This document shows positions 47,701 to 55,200 of a DNA stretch of 64,000 nt, piece after piece. Both the position numbers and the translations under genes were made by a program. Source of the stretch: Dongia_A sp039808885 (GTDB lineage: Bacteria; Pseudomonadota; Alphaproteobacteria; Dongiales; Dongiaceae); the NCBI GenBank assembly GCA_039808885.1, contig JBDHTX010000013.1, forward strand, positions 44,371 through 108,370, read 5' to 3'. Each line of letters begins with the position of its first letter. Positions within the stretch are counted from its first letter, which is position 1. The notes under the pieces were generated by a model, which worked only from the letters and a program-made list of their open reading frames with translations, was not told where the DNA came from and searched no databases.

Positions 47701-48717
47701 TCGGTGTTCTTCGTTCCCGACGCCAACTTCAACGGCGGACAGTCCTTCCAGTTCGCCGCGGTCGACAATCTCGGCCTGGCGGATGCCTCACCGGCGACGG
47801 CGAATATCACGGTGAATGCGGTTGCCGATCCGACGATTACGGTCGCAAACCACATCTATACCGACACCACCAGTCCCATCACGGTACAGGCGGCGTGGCT
47901 GTTGCGTGACGATAGCGATGCGGATGGTCCGCTGAGCGTGACGAGCGTGGACGAGAGCTCGGCCAAGTTTGCGATCAACGATGCGGGCTTGCCGACGTCT
48001 TTCACAGTGGACTTTGATAACGGTCAGACTAACGGCTCGTCTGACCCCTTCACCTACACCGTGACTGGCGGGACTGTTGTCAACGGCGGCGCTGTCCATC
48101 TTGACACCTCGGGTGCCATAGATGGCGTTTCGACCAATGACATCATCGTCGGAACCGGCGCAGCTGAAACCTTGAACGGCAACGACGGCAACGACGTTCT
48201 GTCCGGTGGCGGCGGCAACGATACGCTGAATGGCGGCAATGGCGACGATTGGCTGATCTATGACACGGCCGACGGCACCATCAACGGCGGGGCGAACTTC
48301 GACACCCTGCGTGTTGAATCTGGCACCCTGGACTTCAACATCGATGACGACACCGGAGGCAACAGCTTCAACTTCCTTGGTCGCGTCAACAACATCGAGG
48401 CCATCGACCTTCGGAACGGCAACACGGCCAATGACATCGGCGATGGGTCTGGCGACAACGATCTGAGTGCCGCGGACGTCATCGACATCACTGACGCCAA
48501 CAAAACCCTGTACATCATGGGTGACGGCAACGGTGCGGCTCCGGGCGGCGATGACCAGGTCCGGCTGTCCGGCACTTGGACGGTGGGCGCGACGGCCCAA
48601 GTCAACGATCCTGCTCACGCAGATATCAATGGCTTGACCTTCACGCAGTACACGCTGGGCGGGGCGACGGTCTACGTCCAGGATACCGTCGAGGTCATCA
48701 ACAACGCGGGCGGCTGA
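38722..48717 (+). CDS. Giant LapA-class type I-secreted adhesin 1 (VWA, RTX, cadherin-like repeats)
   Basis: The 3331-aa protein has no Sec signal. The N-terminal module (about 1-190) has VVLIPAQPGQTITLP, LAKIGPEGNLSIVIDGRTII and DPNLDIQTAAGPA; TAAG at 133-136 matches the LapG di-alanine cleavage motif. Then come cadherin/T1SS-143-like repeats, including three consecutive modules of about 190 residues (about 1460-2035; SVQHDETAGVQ starts, DGDGD..DDDGP ends). A von Willebrand A domain (about 2356-2590) has a full MIDAS (DVSGS, STNYD, LSDGAP). Ig/cadherin-like repeats (about 2680-2960) precede an RTX block (GNDGNDVLSGGGGNDTLNGG, about 3153) and a C-terminal secretion region ending EVINNAGG. It is expected to be exported by a type I system and held at the outer membrane until cleaved. 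ATG 38722 follows GAGAGGGCTGACAC. Confidence 0.9.
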   Translation: MATDSTNLPQGELNLDTGSDMAGSELDVGAVQLAAATNGAGEPVQVPQGQRVVLIPAQPGQTITLPTDTTDGLLAKIGPEGNLSIVIDGRTIIFQGYVQANEQSPIKIVTADGDPVDVADIVAATDPNLDIQTAAGPATGNTGDTGGGGIFIPFQAGPGPGLIGAEGVLGATALQYKLIDDERKLFTREEDTSPDFKISYDILDGVVNEDDLPGDTQIIEIGERAGLNSISPAQFGFGWWLDNGMNGRGNDEFDPTDHEEGGADSDGDDGTPDPDREPVVTIATVDVDFHGDVPGKLTIDKTLLPAGLESEGDPIIYQVIPAAGGFGNVILGFVNEGGNPGKFEPGDRLVFTIEVDKQFSDGQFKVAFTLYDNIDNTPPDENGDGKADLLGANEQILSLPTHFIITDSDGSNVPGTINLGVEDDIPFFGQVIDCEVLQIIHTDVGIVHDETPGVQPGSDDTSLFNPDVFWVALDLGTQLENAGFDFPHDAGALNCVGAAQTLVHVSFGADGPSSEYYEHAANDASARNSIFGELEDRTNADGDGVNDGENEHPFELFLIKAGSGGVPAEDNLATIADEGNLTIADQLTNATVTWDGDAENPLPVYVRQLDAHTIVGFVNAPELQESFQAAALEDAVPELPTGQVAVFVIHIEDDGTLTFLQLHQLNHDVDGPTFPDHDDPFSITDSNGDPIIFVRATDFDGDHAVQPVNLTIEDDGPKFCGVDWGNDYDATYRFNGTGLIDEDRLSPNGNNDWNWGDNKGGTHTDGKIEFNFGVDQPGHLDVQGLKVTDSAHQTVLDVTFVYDKDTNTYDVQGANDLRTADGHLIELHVELNQITGQLTLTGVDSEDDSQAFVYTLQTTGYNAGEFTFCLNEPLQHPYHDPDSKNNGQETEYEDNLNFDLTVRGYDVDGDWADGCIKIKVDDDSPKSVCDYECVVEGTHGEGELNFATGNVVTGSHGTIFGNDANNLDGNPDHPGADQPYTISKLSHDGIHYFLNTPEGGDPFVTKGGPDGDPAAQPLSGDESFDPLTGILHIPTDHGGTLDIVLISDDQAEVGDYKYTVPEFAEHDHDKFGGPATLADSAGDGFDDVSEWETSFGNAGIHLEVNTGVLGLRTLNVSGPEYRGIGINTGGGDNSEVDNNGPDEVLTVRFDTPTDNAKLLIGALYDGGPDAGFQEILLWQVYDASNTLIASGQILGSQTGLVPLDIDTNGIDFDHIVLTPLNNGAGSSSGNNSDFVLVNVETCCPQDKFAEQFDYTLRDADGDESCATLTVDVKDTQPTIPGETSGGLQIVVDEDGLNPAGTLKDGIGDHQTGDLEEDHTGPNAAQDDAKFIGNIPFTPGADPVSIELSVGNGGDTGLNTLSGKNIFAAWDAEEHRLVGYVEGTDPSDPGNQVFVMQITDDQTGGFTFTLLQPIQHPNDDGNEQGDNTENNPDPYFVIDVQIEDQDCDVAYTQVKVTIDDDMPVVDISASAAGTTQHDETAGRQTDSGDDDQNGNPPSLFNVLAAGPAIGWAHDGDSVVQINNARYGADGPGNASYSLVVAGGVADSGVDTTDGHSVWLYQGPNGIIVGREGSGADGSTPNPSGAIIFAISIDSDGELTVVQYDSLKHPDYPNNFDEDIGLNTEALQVKLTLTDADGDSASDTANIGNLVRFDDDGPKAKISATGHSVQHDETAGVQNPGSGADRDQSGPLPAAFSGILGTLIGWARSDSSVVTTVGSSTGNDDEGATTSLKLQVAFSGVDSGIDDTATGQNILLYQNGDVVEGRVGGSGGAVAFAVIINSNGTIDVAQYRALEHPDHNDNDEDVWIENSALKAVYTITDGDGDQDSASVDIGKAVHFDDDGPHADITQASGAQIILDESVGVATGPYADPNANDEAGIVANDIAYAKVAGNLLFVDNSSYGTDGAGTKAYTLSISSTGTDSGLDDVATGQNIRLYQVDADTIEGRVNSSGGAVAFRIDIDQATGEVTISQFRALEHDNAGDSAATHDESGSPEIMDANKLFIVQTVTDGDSDKDTDTLDLGKLIKWEDDGPVAVADVDSVTEDGDLIAIGNVYTGANVTAFGSDANATDGNADDVGSDGLQSLKWVEAGAPGGFDGNGQVSGAHGTLYVNSAGDYKYVLTNDDPAVAALNNGDKLYDTFSYVITDKDGDTSTAELKITINGHTDTNKPNFEDENTLVDEDGLLAGIFDDPVAPTNDPAPGDDVGGHQEAGLPAPATEAISRDSLNINWDGDVGSIKFTVTNGNLANIHPLSGAVLTTANVSGNGTGDLTVWDGLPGQSNKIIEVKVIDAATSVYEVQLYQPIQHTDPNSEDNKALPVTVTATNGGGATEHTLTVSVDDDRPVTGDDTLNVAPATAGTADIVFIVDVSGSMTNGGGSIVIPTDVPGFDDNRLGLARYSMQQLLLNHPEILNVQFVKFDDGVSSTVWMTRAAALTYIGSGPGDGNFVGGGSTNYDIALLEAMNVYGASPRPSGPADQTLVYFLSDGAPNTANDPGGDAGITGNGTGNDVSIAEWESFVTTPANNITNVFAIGLGTANVDNLEPVSYPNTDNNPNDGQEDNVVIIPDANITQLTQTLDDLLGSVVTPVNGDLLANDDAGADGYGAPAMVSVTFNAVTHTFNSTDHAFDIDLGAGKGSLHVNEDGTYVYTPPSGTVDGTPFDVTYVIKDGDGDNVTGTLHVDLKAPPETNAASGSGAEDGGAITVALSGSDSDGSVVGFKIASLPANGLLYADAGLLTLVAAGDTVPGPNVYFVPAANFSGAPTFQYAAVDNDGVQDPTPATATITVTPVNDAPDAVAPVGPFSATEQVNFALHGKGLSVSDIDAGSGNITVTLSVGAGIINVSGGNSGISGGDIVGNNSSSVSLTGTLAEINSLLSGGSTGTINFNANSDSPPSSTQLTLHVSDNGNTGGGALTDDAFVTINIAAVNDAPTTSNTNAVGNEDAASIQINLSGNDIDGSVSQFKITSLPTNGKLYADAGLTNEISVNELVGAVANAASVFFVPDANFNGGQSFQFAAVDNLGLADASPATANITVNAVADPTITVANHIYTDTTSPITVQAAWLLRDDSDADGPLSVTSVDESSAKFAINDAGLPTSFTVDFDNGQTNGSSDPFTYTVTGGTVVNGGAVHLDTSGAIDGVSTNDIIVGTGAAETLNGNDGNDVLSGGGGNDTLNGGNGDDWLIYDTADGTINGGANFDTLRVESGTLDFNIDDDTGGNSFNFLGRVNNIEAIDLRNGNTANDIGDGSGDNDLSAADVIDITDANKTLYIMGDGNGAAPGGDDQVRLSGTWTVGATAQVNDPAHADINGLTFTQYTLGGATVYVQDTVEVINNAGG

Positions 48718-48726
48718 TCCGAGGAT

Positions 48727-48756
48727 CCGCACTGGCGCTTTGTAGCGCCAGTGCGG
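48727..48756 (+). other. Stem-loop with 13-bp perfect stem directly after adhesin 1
   Basis: CCGCACTGGCGCT (48727-48739) pairs perfectly with AGCGCCAGTGCGG (48744-48756) around TTGT, 9 bp after the stop. No U-tract follows, so it may protect the 10-kb mRNA from 3' exonucleases or act with the downstream terminator. A second, weaker hairpin with AGGGCGC/GCGCCCT arms lies at 48785-48808. Confidence 0.75.
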
Positions 48757-48841
48757 TCGCCACGGGTGGGTTGTGACGAGACTAAGGGCGCTCCTCCGGG
48801 GGCGCCCTCCGGTTCCCGCCAGATCGCCAACTATCTTGGGG

Positions 48842-48867
48842 AAGGGCGCCTGCGGGCGCCCTTTTTT
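48842..48867 (+). terminator. Rho-independent terminator of adhesin 1
   Basis: AAGGGCGCC (48842-48850), loop TGCG, GGCGCCCTT (48855-48863) and a T6 tract (48862-48867) form a textbook terminator about 125 bp past the stop of adhesin 1. Confidence 0.92.
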
Positions 48868-49111
48868 CATCCGCTTTTCCAGTGGGCGAAGGCGGCTGGC
48901 GGTTAGGATTTCCGGCCCTTCGGCGCGCTGTCTGCGCGACCGGGATCAGCCTCGGCGGTGGGCCGCGGTAAGGTCTTTTCCTGGTCAAGAATGTCGCACC
49001 AGGCCCGCGACAAGACCACCCGGTCCTAGTTCAAGCGCTTGATCTAGAATGTTGATTCGACAAACCAGGCGATTCGCCGGGCCCGGTCCTAAAGTATATT
49101 TGCGACACATG

Positions 49112-49145
49112 CGCGTATATCGTTAGCACCCCTGCCGATTTTGCG
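49112..49145 (+). promoter_or_regulatory. Partial copy of the adhesin regulatory block before adhesin 2
   Basis: CGCGTATATC (49112-49121) occupies the position of CATGTATATT/CACGTATATT of adhesins 1 and 3, and TTGCG (49141-49145) falls at the same distance as in GCGAATTGCG. The later two elements are not clearly present. This is a degenerate version of the shared block, about 185 bp before the start codon. Confidence 0.4.
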
Positions 49146-49297
49146 GGTTAACGGGTTGCACCCATCTCCCTTGCATGATCAGCGCGCAGTCGAGCACGGC
49201 TCGGCCGCTGTGAATTCGATCCGGGCATCAGACGGAACCCGGACGACCAATTTCCCGACCTGCCAGCGCAGGACGGTCAATGCGAAGGGCATAGATC

Positions 49298-52200
49298 ATG
49301 GCTACCGACAGCACCCATCTGAACCCCGGCACCTACAGCAATGACAACGGAGCGGATTCCTCCGGCTCCGAGCTGGATTTCGGCGCGGTCCACCTGACCG
49401 CGGCCGGCCAGCCCGTGCAGCTGCCCCAGGGCCAGCGCGTCGTTCTGATCCCGGTGCAGCCGGGCGAGACGCTGACCCTGCCGACGGACGGCACGGATGG
49501 CCTGCTGGCCAAGATCGGCGCCGAGGGCAACCTCTCCATCGTCGTCGATGGCCGCACCATCATCTTCCAGGGTTATGTCCAGGCGACTGAGCAGGCGCCG
49601 GTGAACCTGATGACGACCGGCGGCACGGCGATCGATGTCGCCGAACTGGTCGCCGCCACCGACCCCAATCTCGACATCCAGACCGCGGCCGGCCCGGCCG
49701 CCGGCGGGCAGGGCGAGGGCGGCGGCGGCATCTTCACCCCCTTCGTGCCCGGCAGCGGCCCCGGCCTGATCGGCGCGGAAGGCGTGCTCGGCGCGACCGA
49801 TCTCGCCTACAAGCTGATCGACGATGATCGCCGGCTCTACGTGACGGCGGAAGACGTCGCCCCCGGCGAGGCCTCGGTCACCACCTTCGCCGCCATCAAC
49901 CCGGCGGGCGAAGCCTTCCTGAAGGAAGACGTGGAAACCCCGATCGCGCTGATCGCGTTGCCGGGCGCCGGCGACCAGGTCACCCAGATCGTGCTCGACA
50001 ACATCCCGGCCGGCTGGACCGTCAACCTGGCGGGCATCACCCTGACCGAGGGCACGCTGGGCGCGGTCACGCTGATCGGCAACACCCTCACCATCGCCAT
50101 TGTCGGCGCCACGCCGGGCGTCCCGGTCAGCGCCTCCGTGCCGGTGACCGCCGCCGCGGACAGCGATGTCGACGGCGCGGATCTGGTAGTCCAGGCGACG
50201 GCCGTCGACGGCAGCGCCACCGCCACCGCGAGCTCGACCTTCAACGCCGTGGTCGATGCCGTGCTCGACCAGTATGTCGACGTGTCGCAGAGCGCGCCGG
50301 CCGCGGCGGGCGAAAGCGCCCTCAGCCAGACCGTCGGCCTGAACCTGGCCGGTGCCCTGGCGGGCGCCGCGGGCACGCCGTTCACTCATTCCTTCGCCGG
50401 CGGCGCCGGCAATGACGGCGACGGCTCGGAGATCCTGCCGACCAGCGCCACCATCACGCTGCCCGACACGGCCATCGATCTGGTGCTTGGCGGCGGCGTC
50501 CCGGCCGGCACGACCCTGACCGAAACCGCGCCGGATTCCGGCGTGTGGGTGTTGAGCGCGGGCAGCCCGGCCGACCTGCAGGCGGCGCTCGGCTTCGTCC
50601 AGGCGGTGATCCCCGCCGGCTTCGACGGCACCATCGACGGCTCGGTCTCGGTCACGACCGCCGAGGCGAACACGCCCGAAGGGGCCGCGCCCGCCAGCGG
50701 CAGCGAGCCCGACACCAGCGACAACGCGGTGACCGACACCGCGAGCTTCTCGGTGACGGTGAAGCCGGATACCAGCGTCGAGACCGCGGTCGAGGTCGGC
50801 ACCGAGGGTGCCGCCTTCCTGAAGGAAGATGTCTATGGCCCGATCGCGCTGATCGCGACCCCGGGCGCCACCGACCATGTCACCCAGATCGTGCTGTCCA
50901 ACATCCCGGCCGATTGGGACGTGAAGACGGGCGCGGGCGACATCCAGCTCTCGAGCGGCACGCTCGGCACCGTGACCTTCTCTGGCGGCGTGCTGACCCT
51001 TGAAGTGGTCGGCGCGGCCGACGGCGTCGCCATCACCGCCACGATCCAGGCGAAGGCCGGCCCCGACAGCGATGTCGACGGCGCCGCGCTGAACCTCGCC
51101 GCGACCGCCGTCGACGGCGATGGCGGCGAGAGCGCCACCGGCAGCAGCAATTTCAACGTCGGGGTCGACGCGGTGCTCGACCAGTATCTCGACGTGTCGC
51201 AGGGCAAGGCGCCGACGCTCAACGAAAGCAGCGTGACGCAATATGTCGGCCTCAATCTGACCAGCGTGGTCGCGGGCGCCGACGGCACGCCTTTCGCCAA
51301 CTCCTTCGCCGGCGGCGCCGGCGCGGATGGCGACGGCTCCGAGCAATTGCCGGTCAGCGCCCGGATCACCGTGCCCAACACGGCGATCGACCTGGCGCTC
51401 GCCGTCGGCTTCCCGGCCGGCGCCACCATCGCCGAGACCGCGCCGAATTCCGGCGTGTGGGTGCTGAACGCGGCCAATGCGGCCGATCTGCAGCTCGCCC
51501 TCGGCTTCGTCCAGGCCGTGGTCCCGGCCGGCTTCGACGGCACCGTCAACGGCTCGATCGCGGTGACGACGCAGGAGGCGAACACGCCGGAGGGCAACGC
51601 GCCGCTGAGCGGCGCCGAGCCGGATACCAGCGACAACACCTATACCGACACGACCTCCTTCGCCTTCACGGTCAACAACGCCCATTGCAACGCCATCGGC
51701 GGCCATATCCGCATTGCCGAGGACACCGTGTTCAACCAGTACGACCACACCCTGCCGCAAACCGCGGCCGCCGGGCAGATCGCCTTCGGCAGCGTGGTCA
51801 GCCTTGGTGTCGGCGAGGCGCTGACGGCGCTCACCATCACCGGCATTCCCACCGGCGCGATGGCGACCATCAGCGGCGCCGCAATCGCCAATGGCGTGGC
51901 GCTGACCCCGGCGCAGCTTGCCGACTGGATCGGCGGCGCGGCCATCGTGGTGACGCCACCGGCCAACCGGGACAACGATTTCAGCCTGTCCTTCAGCGGC
52001 CAGACCACCGACACCAGCTCGGGCGTCCTTTCCGCCATCGGCGGCAACGTCACCGTGCGGGTCGACGCGGCGGCCGACGATCCGACCAACGTCACCATCG
52101 ACGCGCTGAGCAGCTCCGGCGACGAGCAGTTCCTGTCCGGCGAAACCGGCACCGTCAAGGTGACCGCCAGCTTCGGCGACATCGCCGACGGCACCGAGAC

Positions 52201-55200
52201 GCACAGCCTGACCATCACCGCCCCGGCCGGCTTCGTCATCACCAGCGTGGCGAATTTCGACGGCCTGACCGCGGCCAACTTCTCCGGCCTCGGCACCGGC
52301 ACGGTCACCGTATCGATCCCCGGCGGCGATGCGGGGGTCAGCAACCTGGTCCTCAACGTGACGGCCCCGGCGACCTATGCCGGCGCCACGCCGACCTTCA
52401 CGGTCACGGCGAATGCGGTCGACACGCCGACCGACCAGGGCACCGGCGCCGGCAACGTCGACAATCCGGTCAACAACCTGGCCAGCGAAAGCGCCAGCGA
52501 TGCGGTTTCCTTCCGCACCGATTGCGCCGACGGCAGCACGTCGGGCGTGGTCTATGTGACCGAGGACAGCCGGCCCAACCAGTATCTCGGCAACTTCGCC
52601 ACGGTGGTGGGCGGCACGGTCGCGCTGAACCTTGTGCCGGCGGATGATGAGCAGTTCGTCTCGGTCACCATCAACAACATCCCGCTGGGCGTCGTCATCT
52701 CCGACGGCCTCCAGACGGTGACCGGCACCGGCGCCAATTCGATCACGATCCTGGCCGCCAATCTCGGCACCGTCACCTTGACGCAGCCGAACAACGACGC
52801 GTCCAACGACTACACGCTCAGCTACACGGCGGTGATCAAGGATCCGACCTCCAACGACACCTCGACCATCGGCGGCTCGCTGGCGGTCACCGTCGACGCG
52901 GTCGCCGACCAGCCGACCGCGCTGGACACCACCGTCTCGCCGCGCGGCTTCGCCTATTCGGTGGCGGAATCCAAGGATACCGGCGAGGCGACGCTGTTCC
53001 GCATCGACCTGGACACCGGCGCGGTCAAGGTCGTGGGCCCGGTGACGATCCCCAATTCGACCCAGCCGGACATCGAAGGCCTGGCCTTCAATACGGCGAA
53101 CGGGCTGCTCTACGGCTTCACCACCGGCCCGGGCCAGAACAAGTACCTGGTCTCCATCGATCCGGCGACGGGTGCGACGACGGTGATCGGCGCTTCCTCG
53201 CCGGTCGGCGAGATGGGCACCGAGTTCGTCGGCAACACGTTCTATGCCGTGGTCGGCAGCGGCAATACCAGCCAGCTCTATACCGTCAACACGGCGACGG
53301 GCGGCTTCACCGCGGTCGGCGGCACGACGGGCGCCAACATCGCCATCGACGGCATGGCCTACAATTCCGGCAACGGCAAGATGTACGGCCTCGATAAGAG
53401 CGGCAGCTCGACCTACCTCTACGAGATCAACCTGGCGACCGGCGCGGCCAGCCATCCGGTCCTGGTCGGCAACAACGTCGATCTGCAGAACCTGGCCTAT
53501 GGCCTCGACGGCAAGCTGTGGGCGGTCGACCGCGTCTCCGGCCAAGTCTACCAGATCGACCCGGTGGCGGGCGGCCTGAGCCTGGTCTCGACCGTGCCGG
53601 TCAGCTATTTCCAGGGCGACGGCTTCGAATCCCTCGCCATCAGCCCCAATGCCGGCGACAAGGTCGATCCGGGCAGCAAGTTCGGCTTCGGCTTCACCGC
53701 CGACTTTGGCGACCATACCGACGGCTCGGAAGATCATACCATTTTGATCAAGCTGCCGAGCTCGGCGTGGGACGATTCCTCGACCTCTCCGGCGCCGACG
53801 GTGCTGGCCGCGGGCAACAGCTACGGCGTGCCGGCGGGCACCTATCTGATCGTCGATGCCGACGCGCTGATCAATCCGGCGACCGGTGTGGCCAGCGGCT
53901 CGGTCGTGCTGGCGGCGCCGGCCGGCGCCACCGGCGACCAGACCTTCACCGTCTATGCCGTGGCGAAGGACGGCGAGTTGCCGGGCGACACGGTCGATCC
54001 GGCGCATGAGATCGCCGGCAACAACCTGTCGGTCGTTTCGACCGTCCAGGTCGTGCATGTCGGGCCGAGCGGCCCGACCGCCGAGGACGTGGTCGCGAAG
54101 GTCGACGAGGACGGCATCGCCGGAACCGGCAACAACGACAACCGCGCCGGCGACAACAACGCCAATGTGGCGCCGGATACGGCGGCCAGCGAAGCGGTCT
54201 GGCAGGCGACCCTGCCGGTCAACTGGAGCGGCAATGTCGGGTCGATCGGCCTGACCGCCGGCGATTGGAGCGGCCTGCGCACCGCCGACGGCCATGCGAT
54301 CGTCGCCATCGGCGCCGGCAGCGGCCTGCTGCAGGGCTATGACGCCACCGAGGTGACCGGGGGCGTGCCGAATCCCGGCGCCACGCCGGTCTTCGAGGTG
54401 CAGATCCTCAACGCCGCGACCGGCGCCTACGAAGTGCGCCTGTTGCAGGCGCTGCAGCATCCGGACAGCAACAACAATCCGGCGGACAATGCCACCGACG
54501 ACGGCACGGCGAGCTACGAGGACAACCTCACGGTGCCGGTGCGGGTCAGCTATACCAACAGCGGCGGCACGGTCACCAAGGACCTGTCGATCGATGTCGA
54601 TGACGACTCGCCGGTGGCGAACGCGCTCAGCAAGTCGACCACCGTGGCGAACCAGGTCAACACCAACCTGCTGCTGGTGCTGGACGTGTCGCTCTCGATG
54701 GAGGATCCGTCAGGCCTGACCGGCTTGAACAAGCTGCAGCTGGCGGTGGCCTCGATCAAGGAACTGATCGAGCAGTACGACGCCAGGGGCGACGTGATGA
54801 TCCAGATCGTCACCTTCAGCACCAATGCCGACATCCAGCCGGCCGGCGTGTGGCTGACCGTGGCGCAGGCCAAGGACTTCCTGAGCGGCCTGTCGGCGCA
54901 GTCGTACACCAACTACGACGAGGCGCTGACCGATGCCATGACGGCCTACGGCAACAGCGGCAAGATCGCCGGGGCGCAGAACATCGCCTACTTCCTGTCG
55001 GACGGCAATCCGAACCGACCGAGTGGCGATGCCGGCATCGACAGCGGCGAGGAGACGGCCTGGACCAATTTCCTCAAGGCCAACGACGTCAACGCCTATG
55101 CCCTCGGCTTCGGCCAGCCGGGCGACGTCGATCCGGTGCAGTTGAACCCGGTCGCCTACAACGGCGCCCAGGAGATCAACACCAACTCGACGGTGGTCAC

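Larger units (their letters stand above)
48718..49297. other. 580-bp intergenic region between adhesins 1 and 2
   Basis: It contains three hairpins just after adhesin 1 (listed separately) and a 12-bp palindrome TCAAGCGCTTGA at 49031-49042. An AT-containing promoter-like block lies at 49091-49145. No gene was recognised. Confidence 0.6.
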
